DNA of 64,000 bases, from contig NW_013171819.1 in assembly GCF_000151665.1 (NCBI RefSeq), positions 62,001 through 126,000 of the forward strand. Reading direction: 5' to 3'. A model generated the notes under the pieces. The model was not told where the DNA came from and did no database searches. It saw only the letters and a program-made list of their open reading frames with translations. Each line of letters begins with the position of its first letter. The stretch's first letter is position 1. This document shows positions 46,348 through 55,991 of this stretch, piece by piece. The stretch comes from Blastocystis hominis. Taxonomy: Eukaryota; Sar; Bigyra; Opalinata; Blastocystidae. Position numbers and translations under genes: made by a program.

Positions 46348-48237
46348 TCATATCAATCCTGCCTTGTTTTTCTCATTCGTTGTTAATTCCTTGACCTTCT
46401 TATAGTCGAAATATGGATAATATGACTGTGATAAGGCAATAGCACCGATTGACATGTATAATGCCCAGAGGTATCCAATACCCACAAAAGAGAGTAAAAA
46501 TTGAGCCAATCCAAGGATGATAAACTTATTTCTACGTTCATAAACATCGTAGCAGCTAACCGCACACGTTCCAATTCCTATTCTTTTGTAAAGCACAAGA
46601 ATACTTACCCCCTAATATTAGATTAACAAATATCATGCAGCAAAGCTGACATGTCGTTTCCAGTACAGGGATCCAGCATAATTGACTACAGATCACAACG
46701 CAAATACTCTTGAACCCTTTGTAACAACCATTAACACATTTCCAAATTGACTTAACACTATCGTCACAACATACCGCACAGTCAAAATCTTCACAACAAC
46801 CTGGTTCCTCGTCATTCCCTAGAAATTTCAAGCAGCTCCCTTTGTTTGGTTCAGCATATAAATAGTCGAAATTCTCTACAACTTGATTTGAAAACCATTC
46901 ACTACCTTTTAATGCATCATTGCTAACGAAAGTATCCTCGTTTGTCATGGTATCATCGGGAATCTATTCAGTAATGTATAATATGGGTACATATAATGGA
47001 CTTGAACTTGGAACAGTTCCTTCAGACACGCAGACAGTTTGAATTCCACTAATTACCTCAGCTGGAGTTTCCTTTTTATGAGTATTTCATAATTCCTATT
47101 ACGTTATTGACAGTTTCATTAGTATTAGGAGCTGATTCCGTATTCAGAACTTGAATTCCACTGATTTCTCCAATTGGAGTTTCCTTTTTATGAGTATTTC
47201 ATAATTTCTATTACGTTATTGACAGTTTCATTAGTAGTATTAGGAGCTGATTCTGCATTCAATACTTGAATTCCACTGATTTCTCCAATTGGGGATGCCT
47301 TCAAGTAAATATGATACAACATTCATTACAACATTGACAGTTTCATTAGTAGTATTAGGAGCTGATTCTGCATTCAATACTTGAATTCCACTGATTTCTC
47401 CAATTGGGGATGCCTTCAAGTAAATATGATACAACATTCTTACAACATTGACAGTTTCATTAGTAGTATTAGGAGCTGATTCTGCATTCAATACTTGAAT
47501 TCCACTGATTTCTCCAATTGGGGATGCCTTCAAGTAAATATGATACAACATTCATTACAACATTGACAGTTTCATTAGTATTAGGAGCTGATTCTGCATT
47601 CAATACTCGAATTCCACTAATTGTTCCAGTTGGAAATGTCTTCAAATGAATATGATACAACATTCATTACAACATTGACAGTTTCATCAGTAGTATTAGG
47701 AGCTGATTCTGCATTCAATACTTGAATTCCACTGACTTCACCTTTTGAAGATGCCTATACAAAAGTAAGTCACAAAATACGTTACAGTATAGCTAGCAAT
47801 ACTGTTTTCATTAGAAGGAGACCTGAGAACTTGAATTCCATTCACATTACTAATTGGGGCTGTCTTTACTTATAATAATGCAAAACATATTACACTATCA
47901 GTGTTGTTATTATTTTGATTGGAAATAGACTCTAGGAATTGAACCCCACTAACATTATTGGGAGCAGAACTCTAAACAATGCTATTTACAAAATATTTTT
48001 ACATGTGAGTTTTCAAGGGATGCAACTTTTTGTGGGAATGTTGCCTGAGGTTGCTCAGATGCAATAAATGCTGAATTGTCTTGGTGCAACTCAACGCCAC
48101 TTACAGCGAAACTATCCTACCATTTAGATTCCAATAAATAATGGTATACTCCAGGTGTTGTCTTTTCAGTTTGCTTGACAGAACTCAGATTAGTCTATTT
48201 GTCATGTTCTTCATGTTAATATTACAATATTGCTCAT
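46348..48237 (-). CDS. repeat-exon membrane protein related to the proline-rich family (496 aa)
   Basis: Fourteen exons with thirteen introns of 27-33 nt sum to exactly 497 codons with the stop. Exon 1 codes MSNI only, like its relatives. Exons 6-12 each code one 27-28-residue repeat with core SGIQVLNAESAPN; exons 3-5 are diverged units. Repeat exons 8, 9 and 10 and their introns are almost identical. Exon 13 is cysteine-rich (GCCEDFDCAVCCDDS, CQLCCMIF), and the last exon has a helix resembling the family module (FIILGLAQFLLSFVGIGYLW) and a charged tail. NxT/S sites are frequent (PNTTNET), suggesting a glycosylated ectodomain. Stop TGA overlaps the TGTTTGCT cleavage window. Function unknown. 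Confidence 0.8.
47072..47785. repeat. tandem exon-plus-intron minisatellite (about 115-bp units)
   Basis: Six adjacent units, each an 81-84-nt exon plus a 30-31-nt intron. Middle units (47299-47558) differ by only a few bases including the intron. All introns are phase 0, so unit gain or loss keeps the frame. Confidence 0.88.
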
Positions 48238-48670
48238 TTCTGACCAGAGTAAATATTCTTGGTTGTTTAGGATAAATAAGCAATGAAACCCCTCTGTTAA
48301 AATAAACACAACTGATTGTATTTCTTCAACTTATTCATTTTCATTCAACTATTTACTATATGATTAGGAATATTATATGATATCTGAGTGAGTCAAAGAT
48401 TTCATTCATTAATATTTGTTTTCTCTTTACGTGTGAATAAACTCCACAATTAATAATGATACATATTTGGTAGAACTATAAATATCGCAGTAATAAGGTT
48501 TTAAAGTTTGTATTAGAGATGGTGGCTATGTGAAATGAATCATCACTTACTTAGTGTTTTCAATAATACAACCATAATCAGTACAATCAGGGAATAATTG
48601 TATATATAAATATAGTTCATTCCTGCTTATAGCACAGAACTAATACTATTATTCATAATCTTATAATTGT
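48238..48670. other. AT-rich intergenic upstream of repeat-exon gene
   Basis: About 430 bp; presumed promoter of the repeat-exon gene. Nothing else recognised. Confidence 0.4.
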
Positions 48671-50190
48671 GCCTTTACACAATTCACACAAACAAACAAT
48701 TATATTGTATTGTATTGTATAGTATCATATCGTATTTCATTTGTTATTACAAATATCAGTCGAGTGAATAGTCATTTCATACTCTTTCTCTTTCTCTTTC
48801 TCTTTCTTTCTTTCTTTCAATTAAACATTATCATTATCATTATCATATCAAATTAGTACTACACGATCCCATTATTATTATTATTATTATTATTATCTTC
48901 ATTCATTTATTTTGATAGAGAGGCTCGGGCTACTCGCATTGCCAGATTCGCAACGTGTCTATGTTTAAATCGTCACAAAATCAAACTCCATCGATTTGTT
49001 TACAATTTGTTTCGGAATCATTGTTAAAGGCGATTCGGATTTCAGTTCTATTGTTTTAATTCCAATCGAAAATACTCTTCGAAGCCATATAATATTCACG
49101 AAGATTGAAACCACTCAACGAAACACCCAACACACATACGATTAAACTCCGAATATTGAAATTTAGTAAAGAAAATAAAGAAAACAAAATCCATAACCCG
49201 AAAGGAAGGATCAAAAACAAGAAGAAAAAGCGGTTCTCTGCTTTACTATATCGTTCCGGATTCTATGAACATCAAACAATATTGAACGAATTCATATACC
49301 TTTGTTACTTCATATCTTATCGAACTCGGAGAAGACTTTCGCGAAGGAACTGTCCACCATCTCATTCCGACTAAATATCTTCCTGAAAAGTTTTGGACAA
49401 AGTAGAAATCAACAGCAATCATTATTATACTCAAAACAAAGAGTTGTGCTTCTTCGAAGAATATTCCTCCAAATACGTGAATCACGAGTGGTATACACTA
49501 TATTTCGATATTCCATTTTACGTTATACTGCAAGGAGAAGATGGAGGAGTAAACAAATCGGATGATGGGACCGTCTGAATGTTTCTTGAAATGAACCATC
49601 CTCATAAATCAATTCATCATATAATCAATACTTCTTGTTGTTGAGTTGGTTCTATCACTTCGACTTGTGGTAAAAATGGATTACTGCTGTTGTTATTAAT
49701 ATTATTCTATGCTTCATGATATTCGATTTGAAAGTACTTCACTTTCTGCCATTTTGAAATAAGAATAAAGTGTGTGAACAAACAAGGTTTACAGTTGGCC
49801 ATAAGCATTTACAAACGTCATAACACCAGTAACAATTGCCCATATGTAACCAACGAAAAAATAGGCAAGGATAAATTGAAGGATTCCAAGGCAAACCAGG
49901 CCACAATTACACCCTCTATCATCCATGCAACCGCCGATAGAGGTTGAGATTCCTGCATTTAACACTCCTAAACTCTATTACCTGGGATGAAAATGGACAG
50001 AATGAGGAGGATCAGTCCACGCGTTTTATCGACCTTCGGAATACACTTCCGACTCCTAAGGTATATAATAGAAGTAGTTATTCTTACCATACATCATCTT
50101 GACCTGTCAAATTGTCTCCTCCAGATGCTGACTGTGTCGGAGGCTGCGTAGTATAGACTACGGGTGCATTATAATTGGGCTGAGGCGCAT
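48671..50190. repeat. segmental duplication, copy B
   Basis: Direct copy of 42710-44250 with scattered substitutions and a longer (ATT)n tract. Contains the unresolved ORFs (49105-49578) and the 3' half of family member 2. Confidence 0.9.
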
Positions 50191-50509
50191 AGACAGGTTG
50201 AGGTGCATTATATATGGGTTGAGGAACCTGATAAACAGGCTGGGAAGCATTAACATGCTGAGGAACTTGATAAACAGGCTGAGGAAAGGTATAAGGGGGC
50301 TGCGATACAAGCATTGGCTGTACCTCACTAGAATTTACTTCCTTAGAAACCCCGATGTGAACAGCTGTAGGATAGGCATCCTCATATTAAAAAATCATTA
50401 AGTAATACTGCACTATTAGCTACAGTCTGTTGATTCTCTTGAAATTGTATCTGAGGGTATACGGAGTTCTAAACAAACATGAAATATAAGAATTTACAGT
50501 AGAGTTCAT
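49789..50509 (-). CDS. proline-rich two-helix membrane protein, family member 2 (200 aa)
   Basis: Five exons; introns 29, 28, 32 and 29 nt; first exon codes MNST. The N-terminal region is Pro/Gln/Tyr-rich with QPVYQVPQ units; it differs from member 1, whereas the two-helix C-terminal module (GISTSIGGCMDDRGCNCG, then the second helix and AYGQL) is almost identical. The sharp contrast between a variable outer part and a frozen membrane part suggests either gene conversion of the 3' half or selection on the N-terminus. TAA, ACCT, then TGTTTGTT as in member 1. A GTGCGCACAAAA element lies about 35 bp upstream of the ATG. Confidence 0.8.
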
Positions 50510-50606
50510 TTTTAAACACAAAAGTAAAGAATGATTCAAACTGGTGCGCACAAAATTGGGACATTGAAAAGTTAATTAGCAAAATAAGTGTGAATTATTA
50601 ACGATT

Positions 50607-51230
50607 CACACTATATTTCGATATTCCATTTTACGTTATACTGCAAGGAGAAGATGGAGAAGTAAACAAATCGGATGATGGGACCGTCTGAATGTTTCTT
50701 GAAATGAACCATCCTCATAAATCAATTTATCATATAATCAATACTTCTTGTTGTTGAGTTGGTTCTATCACTTCGACTTGTGGTAAAAATGGATTACTGC
50801 TGTTGTTATTAATATTATTCTATGCTTCATGATATTCGATTTGAAAGTACTTCACTTTCTGCCATTTTGAAATAAGAATAAAGTGTGTAAACAAACAAGG
50901 TTTACAGTTGGCCATAAGCATTTACAAACGTCATAACACCAGTAACAATTGCCCATATGTAACCAATGAGAAATACGCACAGGAACATCTGAAGAATTCC
51001 AAGGCAAACCAGTCCACAATTACACCCTCTATCATCCATGCAACCTCCAATGCATGTAGATAGACCTATAATTAACACTCTTAAACTCTATTACCTGGGA
51101 AGAAAATGGACAGAATGAGGATGATCAATCCACGTATTTTATCGACCTTCGGAATACAAGTTCCTTGCCTAGAATAAACAGAATAGCCATTCCTTACCAA
51201 TTCTCCGGCTGGATTGTCAAACTATCAGCT
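50607..51230. repeat. segmental duplication, partial copy C
   Basis: Third copy of the 3' part of blocks A and B (matches 49496-50100). Starts abruptly inside the block, showing a separate duplication breakpoint. Confidence 0.8.
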
Positions 51231-51514
51231 CTAGCTACTTGCTGGGTAGTAGGCTGAGGAGCATACATAGGTTGAGGTGCATAGACAGGTTGAGGTACAT
51301 AGGTGGGCTACAATGTTAGAAAGGCTCGAAATGGACCACATTAACAGCTTCTCCCGGTACCTGAACAGGCGCACCCTGAGCATAGACAGGCTTATCTTAA
51401 AGACAATAATAAGGAATACTTGAGTATATACAATTCCTTGTTGTGGTTGCTGCTGCTGAACCAAATAAGTGGTCTAAGTCATAGATAATCGAGACGTCCT
51501 ACATTGGGATCCAT
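50902..51514 (-). CDS. proline-rich two-helix membrane protein, family member 3 (154 aa)
   Basis: Six exons; introns 29, 29, 32, 29 and 29 nt; first exon codes MDPN. Shorter Gln/Pro/Tyr-rich N-terminus (QQQQPQQG, YVPQPVYAPQPMYAPQP). The membrane module is conserved but more diverged than between members 1 and 2 (IFFPGLSTCIGGCMDD; LQMFLCVFLIGYIW). TAA, ACCT, TGTTTGTT (50890-50897). GTGCGCACAAAA lies about 42 bp upstream of the ATG, shared with member 2. It is the most diverged of the three, so probably the oldest copy. Confidence 0.78.
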
Positions 51515-51594
51515 AATTTATCGAATTAATAAAGTTTGAATGCGGTGTAAAACTCGTGCGCACAAAAAAGATTCGGTTTTAGCAAAACAAATGA

Positions 51595-53369
51595 TTATAT
51601 GAGTCCTTGTCTTACAAGATCATTATACATCTTCTTTGACAAAACATTTCCATCAGCATCTTCAAACTCCTCCTCTTCCAGAGACCAGTCTTCCGCCTTC
51701 AGCTGGTCCTTAATCTTTGCATACACTACATGTCACGCATCCATCGTTCCTACGATTCTTCGCATCCTCAATCTTCGTAATATCATGGAAATGCTTCGTA
51801 TTCGGAATACCCAAACATCGCATTCCATTATGATGTCTCCACTCCTGGAAGTGCATATCGAACGCTCTCCGTCCCCAATACGACTGATTTCCGCAGATCT
51901 CGCACTTGTACTCCTTGTCGAGTCCGTACTGCTTGTACAGCCAATAGGGAATCGGCTTGCCGTCCCATCCCAGCGGCAAATTCAGCGGATTGTAAATCGG
52001 CTTTTCGTCCTCGTCCTCGTCTTCCTCCTCCTCCTTCTGCTCCTCCTCGCTCACCTCCTTGCCCTCCTCGTCCTTCACGCGCTCCGCGTAGCTCTGGATG
52101 ATCTTCTTCTCGTTGAACGCCTGCGTGTTGTCCACCACATCGCGCAGCTCCACGCACAGCTCTCCGATCACAAACTCGCGCTCTGCGATCGGACTCAGCT
52201 CCTCCAGACTCCCCGTCTTCCCCTTCCCCTTCCCCTTCCCGTTCCGCTTTCCCTTCAGCAGACTCACCGGGATCGCCGTGCTGTCGCTGTGCATGATCGT
52301 GTACAGCCGCTCCGCGCGCTGCCGCACCGTTCCTCTACCCATGGTTCCCCGTTTCCACGCTCCTACCCGCACTTCGCTCCCATCCCCTTCAGCATTTCCT
52401 TCAGCTTCTCGCCGCCCAATCGCTCGATGCTCTCCACCGACGAGAAATCCGGCAGCTCCTCCTCCGCCTCCGGCTCGTCGTCGTCGTCATCGATGTCGTT
52501 GATGTGATCCGACTGCGCCTTGCGCCGCGCCGCAGCCGCCTCGTCGCGCTTCCGCTTCGCTTCCTCGACTTCCGCTTCGATGGTGCGGCGCAGGTTCCAC
52601 CCTTCGATCTCTCCGGCCGCCCATTTCTTCGCGAACGCCGCACGGCTCTCTTCGAGCAGCGCGGAGACGTCGGCGAGGGGCTGAGCGCGGTGGTAGAAGT
52701 CCGTCAAATAGTCCAGCAGCGCGGTGAGGTATTCCAGGTAGGCCTGCTCGAGAAGGGACGGAAAAAGGGTACGGGGGAGAGCTTGGTCTCCATGGGGATG
52801 TCTTTGAACGTGTAGAAGGAGGTCAGGTACGAAATGTAGTCGATTCGGAACACATGCGGGAGATTCAAGTATTGCTCGTGCAGCTGGTGCAGATCCAGGT
52901 ATTTGCCGTAGTACTCTTCGCCCGTGAAAATTTCCTCCAGATCGACCGGTTTGACTGTCACCTAGAGTTGAACAAAACCATTAACAGTACAGGTTTCTCT
53001 AACATGCCCGGAAAACGCTTGTGGTATTGCTGGATCTCGTCTAGCGTCTTGTAAAAGGACTGGAATATGTCGCCTTTCGACATCGAGTCGAACTCCTGCT
53101 GTCGAGCTCTAAACGTTAGCCAAATGGTAAACAAACCGACTCCTTGTTTGAATAGAGCTTTAAAGCTTCACCAGCGTCTTCTTGAATGATCTCCAGGTAT
53201 TTGTCGATATCGTGTAATTGCTGCGCCTTCGCCTTTTGCTATAGATGATGAAGATGGCTGAACCACGCACAGTTTTCGGATTTAGTTCTAACTCTCCTTC
53301 GATGGCTCTTTCGTATCTCTCGATATCTTCGTGAAGAACTCGAGTCTTCTCAAGAATCGTGAACGACAT
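51595..53369 (-). CDS. SF3A3: splicing factor 3A subunit 3 (SAP61/Prp9) (530 aa)
   Basis: Seven exons; introns 32, 32, 29, 29, 32 and 28 nt; TAA stop. Starts [20 protein letters not shown]. Contains [18 protein letters not shown], the SAP-like [20 protein letters not shown], then [20 protein letters not shown], the matrin-type C2H2 zinc finger ([19 protein letters not shown], then [15 protein letters not shown]) and the family ending [17 protein letters not shown]3A3 is part of the U2 snRNP SF3a complex. Length agrees with human (501) and yeast (530). In a genome where introns are about 30 nt, branch-site recognition by this complex must work in very little space. Confidence 0.95.
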
Positions 53370-53781
53370 AGCAATACAAATTGAGAGGACAAATAAATGT
53401 GGAGAATTTGGGAATTCACAAAAAGTGGTGGAAATCGAGTCTTTGTATTGTATTATATTTCTGTTGATAGAAGATGTTGCATTGACGCTTCTTTCATACG
53501 AATTGGCGCCTTGATTTTGAAATGGATAGAGATGCCGAGTCGTTGCTATTGTAGCGCTTATTCTGCGCTCATTGACATGGGATGTCTCTATTCTACTCAG
53601 TATCAATCTCACTGGCAGGCAGGCAGGCATTCATGGATGTCGCTTCACTAGCAACCCCCTTCCAACACAAAGTGTGAAACAAACAAGCCAACCCTCCAGA
53701 TTAAAAGCCTTAAAATCTCAATCCATAAGATAGTCAAACACTGCACGCAGTTTCACATTTACCCCATAGAAGTCTTGATGT

Positions 53782-55005
53782 TTACTTCGATACGATAGTC
53801 ATATCGCCCATCTTAATCCATCCCTTCTTTCGCATGAACTCACTCACCGCCAAACTCACAACTGCGGGAATCAGCACGAAGCACACCACAATTCCGGCAA
53901 TCGTTTTGCCCACTCCCAACTCCGCGTAGGACTCGGAGTACGTCATCAGCACGCCCACCAGTCCTGAAGTTCCCATTCCACTTCCCGCAGGGTTGCACTT
54001 CAGCTTGAACACTGCAGCGGAGATGGGACCCGAAACGATCGACGCCACGATGGGAGGAATGAAAATCTGAGGCGCCTTCACCAGGTTCGGGATTTGAAGC
54101 ATCGACGTTCCCAAGCCCTGCGCTATCAGGCCGCCCCAGCGGTTCTCGCGGAAGCTGCTCACCGCAAAGCCCACCATCTGGCAGGCGCAGCCAGCCGACG
54201 CGGCGCCAGCGGAGATTCCGGTCATTCCGATGGAAATGCCGATCGCCGCGGAGGAGGTAGGCAGGGTGAGCAACACTCCCATGACCACCGCAACGACGAT
54301 TCCCATGAGCACGGGCTGCAGCGTGGTGACCTTCTCGATGAAGGCTCCGATGCTCGCAAGCACGACGCCGACGGGAGGACCGAACAGATAGGCGGACAGA
54401 GAACCTGTGATCAGACAGACCAAAGGAACAATGAGAATATCGATTGAAGTCTTGCCTGCAATGAGGTTGCCAAGCTCCACTGCGATAATCGCAGCGATGT
54501 ATGCACTGATAGGATCGCCGCCTCCACTAAGGACGAGCTTTCCGTCGACGAACAACGAGTTGTTCACCAGGCCGCTGGCATTCGCTCCCACAAAGCCATT
54601 CACGATGGCACAAAAAATAACCAAACGAGGAGAACCCAGGGCGTGGCCAATTCCAGCACCGATACCACAGCCCATCAGAACCGATGCAATGGTTCCAATA
54701 TTCGTAAAGAATGCGCCAACCACATTACCCGTTCCAAAGATGCTGCCGATCTGCTTGAGAATCAAACCAGCGATCAAGGTACAGAAGAGACCCAGAGCCA
54801 TACCACCGAAAGCGTCAATGAACCAACGCTTGCAGAAGGCCTTGCAGCAGTTCGGCTTTTTCTCAACCTTCGCTTCCTTCTCCTCCTTCTCCGTTTCCGG
54901 GGCTGCAGGAGCGACCACAGCAGGACTTTCCTGTTTCTGCTCCACAGGGGTTATCTGCACATCGCTCTGCACAGTAACAGACTTCAGTTCGACCTCCTGA
55001 CTCAT
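53782..55005 (-). CDS. bacterial-type PTS EIIC-like membrane protein (407 aa), intronless
   Basis: Single exon, MSQEVELKSV to TAA. A 60-residue polar N-terminal extension (Pro/Glu/Lys-rich) precedes about nine hydrophobic segments. Motifs include DAFGGMALGLFCTLIAG, SPRLVIFCAIVNGFVGANA, GDPISAYIAAIIAVELGNL, LPTSSAAIGISIGMTG and NPAGSGMGTSGLVG. They resemble the PTS_EIIC_2 family of firmicute membrane proteins, otherwise rare in eukaryotes. No EIIA, EIIB, EI or HPr gene is near, so sugar phosphorylation is unlikely; secondary transport is a guess. Lack of introns beside intron-rich neighbours fits acquisition from bacteria. The extension may be a eukaryotic addition. TGTTTGAC lies about 45 nt downstream. 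Confidence 0.75.
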   Translation of the reverse strand: MSQEVELKSVTVQSDVQITPVEQKQESPAVVAPAAPETEKEEKEAKVEKKPNCCKAFCKRWFIDAFGGMALGLFCTLIAGLILKQIGSIFGTGNVVGAFFTNIGTIASVLMGCGIGAGIGHALGSPRLVIFCAIVNGFVGANASGLVNNSLFVDGKLVLSGGGDPISAYIAAIIAVELGNLIAGKTSIDILIVPLVCLITGSLSAYLFGPPVGVVLASIGAFIEKVTTLQPVLMGIVVAVVMGVLLTLPTSSAAIGISIGMTGISAGAASAGCACQMVGFAVSSFRENRWGGLIAQGLGTSMLQIPNLVKAPQIFIPPIVASIVSGPISAAVFKLKCNPAGSGMGTSGLVGVLMTYSESYAELGVGKTIAGIVVCFVLIPAVVSLAVSEFMRKKGWIKMGDMTIVSK

Positions 55006-55402
55006 TCCGGGTGACTATAGGGAATTAGAGAATAATGAATGGATGGATGCACAAATGGAGGTATTCTTGACCTTGAAAACTGGAATTCCAGAAGGAGGCA
55101 CTATTTGTTGGTACAGAGCAAACACTTGTTTTCTATTATGCTACCAACAGCACGGAAGGAACTGATGGAGTCGCGCCAGTAAGAGACAATAGAATCGCGC
55201 CATCTTCAGAGATTTGTGTTTGACACTTCAGTAACCGCCGCACGAACTATACGCTCCACCATCCATAATGCAACAAATTCGCAGTGAAACAGATAAAAAA
55301 GAATCTCGTGGTTATAAACGCGTCAGCTGAATAGTGGGAATCGTAACATTGTTTCTCTTTCCAAACTTTTTCTATTTTATTTATCGTACTATTATTTTCA
55401 AT

Positions 55403-55680
55403 ATGGCTCCTGAAAGTTGCACATGCAGCCAAGCAATGACTACTATGGACCTCTCTCGGAATGGTCCCTCTGTTGTTTACAACTTGGAAAAGTCGGACAC
55501 TAATACTTACCGGCACCTGGGTATTATGCGCCGAAATACAGGTCGTCCAAAAGTGTCTTATTCGAGTGAAGTGGTTGGTAGGCGGTGGTTCTTGCTTTTG
55601 ACCTTCTAGATACTAGCAAAAAAAGCAGTACGTCTTTTAGTGATAAAGTGAAGAGTCTTTTAATGGTGTTTCGTGCATAG
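55403..55680 (+). CDS. small protein of unknown function (81 aa)
   Basis: MAPESCTCSQAMTTMDLSRN..., with a 32-nt intron (55578-55609) that joins SSEVV to DTSKKSSTSFSDKV in frame; TAG 55678-55680 is followed within three bases by TGTTTGAA. The fitting intron size and 3' motif support a real gene. No family recognised; Ser/Thr-rich, no transmembrane helix or signal peptide. Confidence 0.55.
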
Positions 55681-55699
55681 TAGTGTTTGAAGTTCTTCG

Positions 55700-55765
55700 A
55701 GGAACTTTTAGAACGTTTAGAACGTTTAGAACGTTTAGATCGTTCAGAACGTTTAGAACTTTGGA
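55700..55765. repeat. AGAACGTTT short tandem repeat
   Basis: About six imperfect 10-bp copies of AGAACGTTT with one variant unit (GATCGTTC). Lies between the small plus-strand gene and the end of the 1,010-aa minus-strand gene. Confidence 0.8.
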
Positions 55766-55991
55766 ACCGTTAAGTTATATTTGTCGGTTCGCTCCTTTTT
55801 GTTCACAAACACTCTAACCATAATGCAACTACACTCTTCTTCTTTGTCTCCACTTAAAAATTGGAAAATACCATATTCAAGACAGGCGGAGCCTTGGTGT
55901 TCATCGGGTCTACAAACGCCTGATATAGTAATTCACAGAATCTCCCCATCGAATCAAAAAAGTCACTACGCCTCATTCCCTTTCCCCTCTC

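Noticed and set aside
47072-47785. Regular repeats resembling a CRISPR array
   Set aside because: The roughly 115-bp units are entirely repeated (no unique spacers) and parse as exon plus GT-AG intron of a eukaryotic gene.
53782-55005. PTS-like gene as bacterial contamination of the assembly
   Set aside because: It is flanked within a few hundred bases by typical short-intron genes on both sides, so contamination is unlikely, though long reads would settle it.
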